In this document: piece after piece, positions 35,690 through 46,629 of the stretch | Numbering within the stretch: the first letter of the stretch is position 1 | How the letters are laid out: each line of letters starts with the position of its first letter | Source: Timema cristinae | Lineage: Eukaryota > Arthropoda > Insecta > Phasmatodea > Timematidae | Direction: 5' to 3' | Length of the DNA stretch: 64,000 bases | Assembly: GCA_039000515.1 (NCBI GenBank) | Contig: JBCFYV010009882.1 | Span: 50,003,411 to 50,067,410, forward strand | Notes under the pieces: generated by a model | What the model saw: only the letters and a program-made list of their open reading frames with translations | Database searches by the model: none | What the model was told of the DNA's origin: nothing | Made by a program: the position numbers and the translations under genes

Positions 35690-35845
35690 CTCAAGATTAT
35701 GATAAATATTTACATTCTATGTGTGTCCTAACTCCAAAAATTGAATTTTACACTATTCTATCCCTCCTCATCTCTGTCTGTTTGTCTGTTTGTCTGTTTT
35801 CCTGTCTACCTGTCCCTGGTCACAGATCTGAAATGGTTTGCTGGG
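35690..35845. repeat. Repeat leader with TCTGTTTG tandem
   Basis: Shares blocks with 11.64-11.88 kb and contains a short tandem of TCTGTTTG (35775-35812). It leads directly into the 140-bp array. Confidence 0.5.
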
Positions 35846-36830
35846 TTTGGTTAAAACTAAATATCTAGATTTTTAGGGCAATATTTTGGAATTTGCTTTT
35901 ATTTTTAACCTAGTTCTGAGATTAAGGAAGTTTACACTTTTCAGTGATTTTTTTAAATTAAAAATTTTTTAGTGTCTGAAACAATTTTGTTTAAAATGGA
36001 TATCTAGTGAGATTGGACCTCAAAAATAGCATTGTTTACTTTGTTTTTGGGTGAAAATACTTTAAAGGCTAGTTTACAGAACAGTGATATTTGAAAATTC
36101 AAAATAATTTGAAAATGGATATAGCGATTTTGTTTAAAATGTGTATCTGGAAAGTGTTTGACATGACAAATAAAAATGTAAGCCAGTTTACTGAGGTAAA
36201 ATTCGTTTAAGGGTAGTTAACTGATAATATATTTTTAAATTTGTATATTTAAAAATGGTTCTAGCTTTTTGGTTCAAAATGAGTAACTATTTGACAAGTT
36301 TCTTACATATTTATATATTTGTTTGTATAAAAGAAAATCATTTTATGGTAGTTTAATGATGACTGATTTTTTTTTTAAATTTTGAATAATTTGAAGATAT
36401 ATTTAACGACTTCGTTCAAAATTGGAATCGGGGTTGGGGTTGGGCGCTATTTTATATTATCAATAATAACATATGTTCATTTTTCTAAAATAAATTAATC
36501 CAAGGGTAGTTTACTTACAACAAATTATATAAAATTTTATATTTTTTGGAATGGGAATAGATTTTCATGATAAATAAGAATGCATTTTTATTTTTACAAA
36601 TTAAAAATAATTTTATAGTAGTTAACAAATAATGAATTTTTTAAGATTTTAAATTTGTTAAAAATACTTGAATAATATGGATTAAAATGTAGGAATAAAG
36701 AGTTTTTAATTGTGATTAACAAGATGATGTGTTTGCTTTTATTAGAAAAAATTACTCAAGCATAGTTTACTAATAACTTTTTTATTTTAATTTATGCTAA
36801 AATTCACAATATTAGAAAGTTTGTGGGGTT
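35846..36830. repeat. Cryptic ~140-bp tandem array, about 7 units
   Basis: Two landmarks recur in fixed order. The unit start is GGTTAAAACTAAATATCTAG, TTTGTTTAAAATGGATATC, TTTGTTTAAAATGTGTATC, TTGGTTCAAAATGAG, TTCGTTCAAAATTGG and later weaker forms. Roughly 85 bases into each unit is GGTAGTTTACTGATAA-like sequence, whose AGTTTAC core lies near 35930, 36071, 36215, 36350, 36508, 36620 and 36764. Spacing averages about 140 bp. Units are strongly diverged (by eye 60-70% alike), so this is an old array. There is no coding frame. Confidence 0.65.
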
Positions 36831-36835
36831 GTGTC

Positions 36836-37142
36836 GTACCATTTATTCGATTTTTGTCACCGTATCTCACAAACATTTCAGTTTATACTCATAGAACTAT
36901 ATACTAATTACTCTAATGTATTATGAATATAGAAGGTTGAATTTAAATAAAGTATACCCGAATTTTTGTAGATTGAGAGAGAGGGAGTGAGTGAGAGAGA
37001 GATTGAGTGAGAGAGTGAGAGATAGTGGAAAACCACACTCCGTACACCCACCCGGGATTTAAACCCCAATCTCCCCATCATTGACAGTCCTGTATATTGC
37101 GAGAGTGACTCCTTAGACCATTAGAACATCGTAGCGGGTTCC
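36836..37142 (-). mobile_element. SINE family V with expanded GAGT tract
   Basis: The plus strand runs from a decayed 3' module through GGATTTAAACCCCAATCTCC (B-box complement) to a head ending GTAGCGGGTT. In the body, where other copies read GGAGGGAGAGTGG, this copy has about 50 bases of GAGA/GAGT repeats (36973-37024). Confidence 0.75.
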
Positions 37143-37144
37143 AA

Positions 37145-37428
37145 GTATTATCGTTTATCTGAATTATCAGCTAGCCTAAATCTACACTAGGTGTTCTGAA
37201 GGATTTAAATTTAATCCTCTTTACTCACTTAAACTCTCTAGGCAATCATAATATTTTAATACAGACCTCATATTTTTAAAAATATATTCATGAATAAACT
37301 AAACGTTTAGTCTGTTCTTAGATTATGTACTATGGATGATAAAATTTAATATTCACAAAATAATAATAACAATAATAACAAATAGAACATTTTATAAAAA
37401 AAAAAGTGTTTAAAAGTCTGGTGTAGCT
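37145..37428. other. AT-rich intergenic DNA
   Basis: Nothing is recognised. Confidence 0.5.
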
Positions 37429-37429
37429 T

Positions 37430-37756
37430 TGTCGCAGTCCTTGTGGCATCAAGATTAAATCGGAATTCTTCCTGTTATAAAGTCATGCTTTTTGGGGGAG
37501 AAAAATCAAGCATGACTGATATATATCTTCACGGTAGCAAGGAGAAGAACAATTTTACCACTGACGAGGCAATGTGACGGCGGTCTCCTTGCGTCTATGC
37601 CAGGAGGTGCCAAGACCATTGAGGCGTCGCGACGTTTCCGTTTTAAACTCGTCGAGCATCACTTTCACAGTTTACAGAAAACTTGATTAGCGGTTCATTC
37701 GTCATAGCTTCTCGTCACTGGTTCGCGTTCATCAGTGGCGAAGAACGCTTTCCGTG
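37430..37756 (+). other. GC-richer block ending in a donor-like site
   Basis: About 330 bases, close to half G+C in a window near one third, with CpGs (GGCGTCGCGACGTTTCCG). It ends at CTTTCCGT|GTAAGTATTT, a good match to a splice donor. No long frame is open on the plus strand. A non-coding first exon (5' UTR) of a plus-strand gene would fit, with the rest of the gene not recognisable in this window. Chance or an unknown repeat is equally possible. Confidence 0.25.
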
Positions 37757-37759
37757 TAA

Positions 37760-38215
37760 GTATTTTAAGAAAGGCTGTCACCTTCAAAGGTTTGGCAAAC
37801 GTAAAAACATGGCTTTGCATTTATTTTTGTAAAGAGGCATAAAACAAGAACATATATCTCTGAATGGCAACAGAGGGACGTCAAAGAGTTTATATCAACA
37901 CATCTATAAATGATATAATGCGTTAATCTTAAGTCCAAGATTTCCATCTACCAAAGTCTTCAGGATCTCTATGTTCAAAATTTTACCGGGTTTCTATAGA
38001 AAAAATTACAAACATGATTTTACCAGCATATCGCAGATTACACAAGCTAGAAATTACTAACCCCTAGTCACACTTAGAGTAAGGTATGAATTACTCGTAT
38101 CACACTTTTGGAACTACTTGAAACTAAATTCAGACTCAATCTGGAGTTGAACCAAGGTATCTAATAGTATGATTTTTATTGTGTGGAGCCCAATGCGTAA
38201 TTGAAATTGTTTTCA
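37760..38215. other. Intergenic DNA
   Basis: Nothing is recognised. Confidence 0.5.
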
Positions 38216-38218
38216 TTT

Positions 38219-38395
38219 TAAGGTATTGAATGTGCACTTTCTGAACCGACTGATTATATCAGCACACGACCTATAAAATGCCATTGTTTAAATTGAAGAA
38301 TAACATCTGAACACGGGATTCGAGCCTGGGGCCTTTGTATTAGTACGACAATACTCTTACCACTGAGACATACAAGATTCGCCCCGTTTCACTCA
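38219..38395 (-). mobile_element. SINE family E, with tail module 2
   Basis: On the minus strand the tRNA-like head reads GTCTCAGTGGTAAGAG and CAGGCTCGAATCCCG. The other end carries TGTGCACTTTCTGAACCGAC, the same tail as families C and D. The head is unlike those families. Confidence 0.7.
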
Positions 38396-38639
38396 TATTT
38401 TATAGCAGAGTCTGTTATGGACGTGTGTAAATTGTCGGCTACATATGAGTGATCATTATTTTGATCGTGACCTATCAGATCCCACCTTAGACTCGTGAGA
38501 GCTTTATGCTGACAAAAGTACAATGACAATCTTACGTACGCGCATATCATGACGGATTAAATAGACAAGCTATTATATTTGTTGTTATGGTTAAAGCTAC
38601 ATCTAAATAACATATTCTTTAAATTGAAAAAGGAACTTA

Positions 38640-38825
38640 CTTATAAACTTGGCCTTTAGTCTAGAATAAACACAACACCCATCCCCGAACGTTAATTCAT
38701 TACTGTGAAAGGAGATACACCAGTTTCACTAATTATATATATATATATATATATTGCAATACCGGGAAGCGAGCCCTTAGTTCAGTATGCAGACTACGAT
38801 ACTTACTGAGCCAAGTGTTGGACTA
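38640..38825 (-). mobile_element. SINE family C with (TA)n insertion
   Basis: The body ACACCCATCCCCGAACGTTA / AATTCATTACTGTGAAAGG and the head complement GGGAAGCGAGCCCTTAGTTC belong to family C. A (TA)10 microsatellite at 38734-38753 interrupts it. Confidence 0.7.
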
Positions 38826-38944
38826 TCAATGCTATTATAGAGTATAGACCATGAAGGGGATTAACGGGGGCTTATAATATAAATTATAGTAATGTTTAAA
38901 TATAATATAGACCCTTATACAATATTGGAATATGTTGTGTACTG

Positions 38945-39142
38945 TTTCTTATTACCCGTCCGAGCTAGCAAAGTTTATACACTAGTGTTGTATGGAGATA
39001 ATGAGGAAGGTAAGATTTAGAGAAAATATACGCACATTTGTGTGAAGTGAAAGTGGAAAATCATTTGAGAAAATCACGATCAGTAGCCTACACCTAGATG
39101 GGATTCAAGCCAAATCCTCATCATTGGATCATCGGATTTTGT
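38945..39142 (-). mobile_element. SINE family V, old
   Basis: CTTATTACCCGTCCGAGCTA (3' module), TTTAGAGAAAATATACGC (body) and GGGATTCAAGCCAAATCC (B-box complement) are in order. Confidence 0.65.
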
Positions 39143-39144
39143 TT

Positions 39145-40085
39145 TTAAAAATGCGAAAATTAGGCTGAATATAACACACTGTCAAAATAGAGATGTTATC
39201 TGAAAATGTGTTTAAAACTGAAACTTTTTTGAAGATCAATTTATAACTTCTCTACACAAAATATTAAAACTCTTGCCTATTGATGCTGGTAAAAAAGAAT
39301 TAATATTTAATGGCATAAATAATTATTGGTTGTTAAATAGTAAAAAATAAACTAAAATTAGATAGTACTATTTCAGTTTACAATTTGTGAAAGGAATTAT
39401 TTATTTTGAATCCGTCTTATTACATTTAAGTTTTTGTTGTACTTTTCTATATAACATTATTCCAAGACTTATTGGCATGCAAAATTTTAGATTTACAGGA
39501 TGCCAGTAATATTAGAATAATTAATGCGTAGGTACAGATATCAAAACTATATCGAATTAAGATTTTCAACATCCAGCTGCAATTGGTATATAATTTCTTC
39601 TTCTACAATATCAAGATAACCATGGCAGTCCTACACCTAATATGTCAATGAATAAATTTTAAAAACAATCTTTGAAACGAAACTTTAATCAGCCCATAAA
39701 CAAAGTGCACAAACAAACTCATACCATAGAAAATAAAATTTTGCCTTAAGAACGATCATAAAATATGTGAAAAAATGTGTGTTCACATTATTACAGGCAT
39801 ATATTGGAAAAGAAGCATCACAGTTTAACAAAGAATATAAATCAAATAATAGATTGTTAAAGAAATAAATTGGTACCTGCAATTACATGTAAAATCTAAA
39901 TGAATTTGTATACGTGAATCTAAATTAAGTGTGAAAAATTGTTAGTTGAAAGTGTTTTCAATAACATATGATGAGAACACATGTCGTTGAAAAGAAATAT
40001 TACTCTTGTGGTTGCTCAATTTAAAATTCAAACATTCATATTATATGTATTTTAAATCATTGAAAGTGTCTAGTAAATACAGTCG
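39145..40085. other. AT-rich intergenic DNA
   Basis: Nothing is recognised. Confidence 0.5.
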
Positions 40086-40089
40086 TTCA

Positions 40090-40176
40090 CTTTAAAATGC
40101 TGAATCTAACATTCTACAGCACTAATTATATGACAATCAATCGTAAGTGTAGAATGTTAGATTCAGCATTTTAAAG
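40090..40176. repeat. Perfect 29-bp hairpin with 29-base loop
   Basis: 40090-40118 and 40148-40176 are exact reverse complements (core GCTGAATCTAACATTCTACA), with a 29-base loop (40119-40147). There is no A/T-only slippage in the stem. It could be a tiny MITE, a foldback scar or a small-RNA precursor. Confidence 0.92.
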
Positions 40177-40271
40177 AGTACCTTCTAAACATTAAACTTG
40201 ATTATAGAACCCTTGTACATATTATGATCTTAGGTGAGAACAGCACAACATACACCAAATGTATGATAAAT

Positions 40272-40530
40272 GACCCGCATCGGTGGCGTAGTTGGCTAAC
40301 GCGTTAGTCGTGTTGAGCTCGACCGACGAGTATGGGGAGATCAAGGTTAGATTCTCGGTAGGGTGAACTGGGGGTGGTTTTTCCTAAATGGTTTTCCACT
40401 CTTCCTCCACGCAAATGTGGGTTCACTTCCTCTAATTTAACCTTCCCAATTCCCAATCCATTAGCGTAATTAGTACTTAAAGCGTATAACCCGAACGGGT
40501 AGAAAGACGCGGTGCTAAATAATAATATAA
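40272..40530 (+). mobile_element. SINE family B
   Basis: Complete copy: head CGGTGGCGTAGTTGGCTAAC, a one-base-damaged B box (AAGGTTAGATTCTC) and 3' module AACCCGAACGGGTAGAAAG. ATAAATG on both sides may be part of a target duplication. Confidence 0.92.
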
Positions 40531-40539
40531 TAAATGGTT

Positions 40540-42128
40540 ACATTAGGAATATAAATATAAAAATAAATTATCTTAGACACTGTAAAATACCAAAACAATC
40601 TATTTAAAATAACCCTTGTCTCTGGACCAAGTAATTGACACAAACTCGTGTGGTAGGGATAAAAATAAAAGATTAATCCAGAGCTTACCAATATTTAAAT
40701 CTTGAATAAATACTTGCCCTGAACTAAATGTTATTTTTATAACCACACATATTATCTTAGAACTATATTATATTTAATTGCTTAATCACTTTAACATTTT
40801 TGAAACACATTCCCAGTACTGTGTTTTAATGGAGCAAAGCATACCCCATTTGTTCTGTCTTGGCTCCCTAAGTCAGGATGTGTGTTGGAATGTCACCGTA
40901 TCATGTGTGAACCTCATCAACACACTTCAACTGATACGGTTTAACTCAGATTAAGAGGAGATACGGATTCACAAAAATGACACTATACCGTGGGCAAGAT
41001 ATTTCACACAGAAAGCGACGACAGGATAACAGGATAACAGGATGAACGAAATACAAGAGCTTTGTTTTGAAACGCTTGTTTAAGTTTCTTCTCTCCGTTT
41101 TAATTTGTAGTAATGAGGTTCCTATCTTTGGACCACTTTGAGGCAAATTATCTCGGTGTGAAGACGATGAGAAGCAGTGATAAATAATGTAACATGGAGC
41201 AACTGTTAGTTGACGTCAACAACTCTTGGTGAGAGAATCCAACCTTAGTAGTTTAGTGAGTTTCAAGAGTTACACAACATATATTGGCATTAGTTTGATA
41301 CCAGGGGTTAGTATAGACTAATGGCTTGTAAGCTAATACTGTTGTTGATGTATTTCAAACTTAGCGGCATAATTATAGAGTTTTCATATGATTGTACAAT
41401 AATATACTATAATAAATTCCACGTCATTTTCTTGGATAATTTTGAATATAGATTTAACTGATATTACAAAATAATGAGTCGTTCCAAGGCTAAAAATTGA
41501 CCAAATCAAACTTCTAGATTTCTAAGCACCCGGGTGTATAATAAAGCCCAACGTAAGTTTAAATATTTTGCGATTTTTGTGCAAATTTACAACTTAGGAC
41601 TTTTCTTTTTGTGAAATCTCAATAACCCTTTTATATCATCGGGAAGCCTGTCTTAATAGCGTTCATACATCCACTGAGAAACGTAAATTGTATACAGAAC
41701 TTGGCTTCAATATTGACAACTTTTACGCTTTGATGTGAAAATTCACTTTCCTTTTCCAGCTTAGTTGCAGCGTCTCACCAAAAATGTGTATCTTACAACC
41801 ATGCTAACAAAGAGAATGCAAAGTTATTAGCCTGCATTATCTTCTCATTACAAAAACTGAGTATTGAAAAAAATATGTTTGATTATTTAGGCATTTATGG
41901 AATCTAGATTTAATTTAAAAATGTATTTACTAAACATAAATTCCTATAAACTACTAAAAAATGACGCAAACGAATGAAATTTGACCTAAAACTCCAAAAT
42001 GACCTAAAATTATCTGATAATTAACTATGAAAATACATTTCTACAACCAGAGAATCATTAACAGAATTTATATATACATTAGCATTGTCTGTGATGTACC
42101 AGCAGTTGTTTCAAGATAACGTTTATAA
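40540..42128. other. AT-rich intergenic DNA
   Basis: No gene is recognised. A small tandem of GGATAACA lies at 41024-41042. Confidence 0.5.
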
Positions 42129-42836
42129 ATTTGTAATGAGAAGAATTGAATGAATTCTAATATCATTACTTCGATTAAGTCTACTACCAGGAGTTATTGT
42201 ATGCGTATTACCTGAACAGATAATAAGACACAGTATTAAAAAAAAGTAGTAGTAATGGCAGTATTAGCAGTATTTGAAGTAATAGTAGTTTAATAATTCT
42301 TATATCAAACTTACCGTGCCAAGAGTGGTGTGTGTTAGATTTAATTTCTAAAATCCTTTAAATTGATTTGTAGGTGTTTTAATTAGATACATTTAATTAA
42401 ATAAAGGGTTGATTATTTAATATATAGTGAATAAAATTTAGGAGTAGTATGTGTTAAGTTTGCCTTCTAAAAATTTTAAAATTGATTTGTAGATGTTTCG
42501 ATTAGATACATTTAATTTAATTAAAGGTTGATTATTTAATTCACTGTATATAAAATAATCAACCCTTGATTTAATTAAATGTATGTAATCAAAACACCTA
42601 CAAATCAATTTAAAATATTTTAGGAAGTAAATCTAACACATACCACTCCTGGCACGGTAAGTTGGACAATTATTAAACTACTATTACTTCAAATACTGCT
42701 AATACTTCCATTACTACTACTTTTTTTAATACCGTATCTTATTATCTGTTCAGGTAATATGCATACTACAACTCCTGGTAGTAAACTTAATCGAAGTAAT
42801 GGTATTAGAATTCATTCAATTCTTCTCATTACAAAT
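42129..42836. repeat. Long inverted repeat, ~0.7 kb
   Basis: The outermost ATTTGTAATGAGAAGAATTG at 42129 is matched by its complement ending at 42836. The arms can be followed inward through CTACTACCAGGAG, the AGTAGTAATGGCAGTATTAG region and GGTGTGTGTTAGATTTAATT to about 42430 and 42545. The left side also holds a second direct copy of its inner segment (GTATGTGTTAAGTTTGCC to GGTTGATTATTTAATTC, about 42450-42545). The outer parts include a SINE V 3' module in both orientations (ACCTGAACAGATAATAAG and its complement). Arm identity is high but not perfect. Confidence 0.85.
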
Positions 42837-43060
42837 TCGAGTTTTAACAAATATTAATCACAATACTGTAATAAGGAGGAGGAAGTAGTAGCTTAGAGAA
42901 AATACACCCACATTTTCATGAAGGGAGAGTAGGAACATATTTAAGAAAAAGTCTCGATACACCCAACCAGAATTTTACCATAGACTTCTCCGCTACCAGA
43001 AAACCAGACTGAGTGAACTTGACATTTATACCACGTGCCCACCGGTGCAGGTTAGTAATA
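42735..43060 (-). mobile_element. SINE family V, 3' part inside the long inverted repeat
   Basis: The 3' module lies at 42732-42775 (TATCTTATTATCTGTTCAGG). After an interruption by the outer arm sequence, the body continues at 42890-42990 (GAGAAAATACACCCACATTT, CGATACACCCAACCAGAATT). The head is decayed. Confidence 0.6.
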
Positions 43061-43064
43061 GTAT

Positions 43065-43764
43065 TTCCTCCCTCCCACATGATGATACTGAATGTAGGCA
43101 TTGGAGTAAAAACCATGCCATTTCATTAGTGAAAAATAGATTACGTTACTAAAAATCTATTCTTAGACTTGCAATTACTTATAAAAATATGTGTATTAGA
43201 TTAAATTTTCGTAATATTTTGACGAATTTATAATTAACGTATTACTGTAAATAAAAAATCTATTTTTGAAATTCATTGTTCTGTCTATATTCTAAACAAA
43301 TATTTTTGATTTAGATATTATTTTTTACCCTGGGTACTAAATTACCAGGGTCACAACAAACTAGGATTTGGAATAATTCATTAAAAACCAATAATAAACA
43401 ATTTTAACCCACACATAGGATAAAAAAAATTGTCTTAAATCTTTAAGGTCCCCTTTTTAGTCACCCAATTCAGAGAACCAATTCGAATAATTTCCTTATG
43501 TGTGTGTGTATTTCCACACCCTTCAAAAGCATCTAGATGACCTATAAAGCTGAAACTTTACACACTTAAAGGTCAAGTATACACCACGGGACAGAAACTT
43601 ATAGAACCGGATTTTCGATTTTATTTTATTTTGAATTTTAATATATAATGAAACTTAAACTAATTTAGTTTACTTTCACTTTATTCACGCTTATGTAGTA
43701 AATGATAGATTTTTTTTAACAAATAAAGCCCAACCTTCCATGTGCTTATCAATTGAGGGTTATT

Positions 43765-43765
<1 letters not shown>
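43065..43765. other. AT-rich intergenic DNA
   Basis: Nothing is recognised. The region ends in a (TA)n(GA)n microsatellite at 43767-43796. Confidence 0.5.
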
Positions 43766-43796
<31 letters not shown>

Positions 43797-43797
<1 letters not shown>

Positions 43798-44033
43798 CGT
43801 CTTATTAACCTTTCGGGTTATACGCCTATGTACTAATTACACTAATGGGATAGGGATTAGGAGGGTTCATTTTAGAAGAAATGCTCCCACATTTGTGTGG
43901 GGTAAATGGGGATAGCAATTTAGGAAAACCACCCCCATTGCACCCGACATAAATCGGATCACGATCTCCCCGTCTTCAGTGGTCTAGTTCAACACGAGAA
44001 GAACACGTAATATCACGTGGCCACCGAAGTGGG
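43797..44033 (-). mobile_element. SINE family B, older copy
   Basis: Diverged minus-strand copy: CGTCTTATTAACCTTTCGGG (3' module), AAAACCACCCCCATTGCACC (body) and a head end CACGTGGCCACCGAAGTGGG. Confidence 0.75.
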
Positions 44034-44039
44034 TGGTTA

Positions 44040-45510
44040 TTGTTAAATTGGTTGATTTTATAATCAACGAATATGTATTTCCTGGTAGTCAAAAGCATTA
44101 CAAAAAAGAACTTATACTTTATTGTAATACACATGGTGAAGAATTGCGACACCCTGTGTATCGAGAGTAGCAATTAAGATTAGAGTCGCTACACAACAGC
44201 GTCGCTTACCAAACATATAGAAAAACATGCCGTTCATTTTGTTTGTATTTTCTTCAACTAGTTTGTAGCTGCGAACTATCCCTTGAGGAAAAAATAAAAC
44301 CACGCTTTATTTAAGTTGGTGTTGAGACTTTAGTTGGCCAGCAAAAGTTGTCATTAAATCTGAAATTGGCTCTCATTTGCTGATTGCTTATCTCAAAAGT
44401 TCATGCTGGCTCAGATTTGTGATGGTCTTTCTACTCGGATCCCCGATGCCAAATTGTGTTGGAGTAAAACTTTTTACACACACATCAACCAACACATACT
44501 AGTAGAAGTAAAACAAGTGAAAGAATCCTGGCAACATTTCTTAGTTTCAAAGATAAGAAACGAACAAAATATAGTGCTGTGAAAGTCTCATCTCGAAAAG
44601 TTATAAATGGTGACAGCTATTAAATGGAGCTAGCGAGGACTGAACTAAATTGGAGCAATCACTGTCTTTTAAGAACGACTGTAATATTTTTATCGTAAAA
44701 CTATTCCACGATGACATAATATATTCTTGTTAACAAATTAAAATGTTCATAGATCCTGCGGTAGGTATTTTTAAGTGAAATGACTAATTTAGAAAATTTG
44801 ATAAGGCTTACGACTTGTTCAAGTTATTAACATGAAAACAAAAAGGGGGAGGGGTTAGAAGGGTGGAAGAGAATTTTACAGATTATTTACTATTCCATTG
44901 TGTTATAATCGCAATGGAATATAAAACACAATAATTTGTATTAAACTTAAGCTGCTGCGAGTAAAAATTGAACCTTTGATCATTAATTAAATAGAATGTT
45001 AAAATTTATTTTAACCAACATATCAAACATTATTACAGGACATAAACTGCCATTTATTTCAAGTTGAATCTGTCTTTATGAAAGATTTTTAATAAGATTT
45101 CCTATTAAACATAAAAATTTAGTAATGCGTTCACTCGTTTTCAATAACCATATGTAATTTTTCCTTTTATAACTTTCAACTAATTACATTTTTTGACCAA
45201 ACTTGGTTTACACATTGACACACACCTTGTGTTCTTTGGTTTATGTTTATATCTACAACCAGCTCAAAATTTTGGTCAGTGGTTATCCTAAAATAAATAT
45301 TATTTTATATAGTTACTTCAGTGTATATTGCAGAAGCAGAGTGATACGCAATTTAAATGAAAGACACTTCATAATGTTTGTTGGTTGAGAAGTAAGATTA
45401 AACAATGTACTACACCTTTCAACACGGCCACTCAGCCAATAAAACTGAGTATCACTTTCCTAGAATATATATATTGTAACCTTATAGGGGGGGTAGTATT
45501 ATAACCTCAC
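44040..45510. other. Intergenic DNA, possible retroelement debris
   Basis: No gene is recognised. Around 44440-44475 an LTR-like start TGTGTTGGAGTAAAAC lies beside CGGATCCCCGATGCCA, but neither LTR partner nor internal coding sequence was found. Confidence 0.4.
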
Positions 45511-45516
45511 TCCCAC

Positions 45517-45640
45517 GATGACCAACTCAGTCGATAGAGCACCTAAAAAAAAAAAGCTGAGACTCTAACCTCTCAAGGTATCCGTGGTGATGTAGCAAGG
45601 AAAGATATTTTTGTGGCTTTAATGTGGCCCAGTAGCGATA
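45517..45640 (+). mobile_element. tRNA-Lys-like SINE or tRNA pseudogene
   Basis: AACTCAGTCGATAGAGCACC is a tRNA D-arm/A-box sequence and GCTGAGACTCTAACCTCTC resembles a tRNA-Lys anticodon arm, but an A-run separates them and the B box is lost. It cannot be a working tRNA. It could be a relic SINE head or a tRNA pseudogene. Confidence 0.5.
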
Positions 45641-45644
45641 GACA

Positions 45645-46035
45645 TAATTACCAGGTAAACTTACCCTCTGATATGTATCCACGGTAATACTGTAGCTCGT
45701 CGTGAAGTGCTAAATTCTAGTGAAATAAACGGGTGGGCGCCAGTGAGTTAAGTGATACTCACAAATTAAATTACTCTTATTATGAGCTTGAAAAAGGAAC
45801 CAACAATCTCACCAGAAGGGTGGAACATAAATGTAACCAAAATAGAAGTAAAGAAAAAGAATAAAGTCATATTATAAGTATAGTGAAATTTTAAATATCT
45901 AAGATTCAAATAATCAAATAGTGTATATATATATATTTTTTTTTAATTGTGGCGGTTGTTATTTTAAAAGAAAGTCCTACCTATCCGGTACCAGAGTAAT
46001 TTATAAAATCTAAGCCGTGAAACATTGCGGCATAA
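45645..46035. other. Intergenic DNA
   Basis: Nothing is recognised. Confidence 0.5.
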
Positions 46036-46041
46036 GAACCT

Positions 46042-46317
46042 TTAAGTAAAATAACATATAAATTGGTGGTAACTGCGAATTAGTGGTCCTGAACTGTCAA
46101 TAATAATAATAAAACATCTCACGCGTTTTCCTGTAGTATTTGAGGTGATGGTGCCAAACACAAGTTGCATACCCTTCTCTGATAATGTCTGTAGCACACA
46201 CACTTCTAGGTCTTCAAAAATGAACAATCTTCCCCGTTTCAGAGAAAATTGAGGTCCAGTCCTCGACTTTAACCGGCGCTCGCTGATAGAACGAAAAACT
46301 TCGTACCTCAAATCCAA
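46042..46317 (-). other. 91-codon open frame, unknown
   Basis: Minus-strand frame of higher G+C than its flanks, with mixed residues (SISERRLKSRTGPQFSLKRG, FEDLEVCVLQTLSEKG). No family is recognised and there are no evident neighbours or promoter. GTTTTCCTGTAGTATTTG on the plus strand gives no clear splice sites for it. It may be a pseudo-exon, a repeat fragment or a real exon. Confidence 0.2.
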
Positions 46318-46319
46318 TC

Positions 46320-46628
46320 CTTTTTATTTACATTCATTCACATTTTTTTTCCAGGTCTCTAAACCAGCGCGTCACTTTTATTTTGCGTCCTTTTTTCATT
46401 TATAACTTCTAACAATGATTGCCATGGTAAACAAAACAAAACAAAAAAATACATAGAGGTTGCAAAATTATGGAGGTTTATAGGGAGGATGGATGGCATT
46501 AATTATGTCAAGCTGCCATCAGGGGATGCAACATATGTAAACTAATTGTAATGTCCCGCCTCCTTCATGAACACATGAATTAGGACGGGATATTGTTTAC
46601 AATATATATATCTATATATTTATTACTT
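46320..46628. other. Intergenic DNA
   Basis: Nothing is recognised. Confidence 0.5.
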
Positions 46629-46629
46629 A

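Noticed and set aside
44440..44475. LTR boundary with primer-binding site (TGTGTTGGAG next to a TGGCATCGGGGATC complement).
   Set aside because: The putative primer site does not fit a normal tRNA 3' end, no second LTR or polypurine tract was found, and no gag/pol frame lies nearby.
45517..45590. A functional tRNA-Lys gene.
   Set aside because: The D-arm and anticodon arm are separated by an A-run and there is no intact T-arm.
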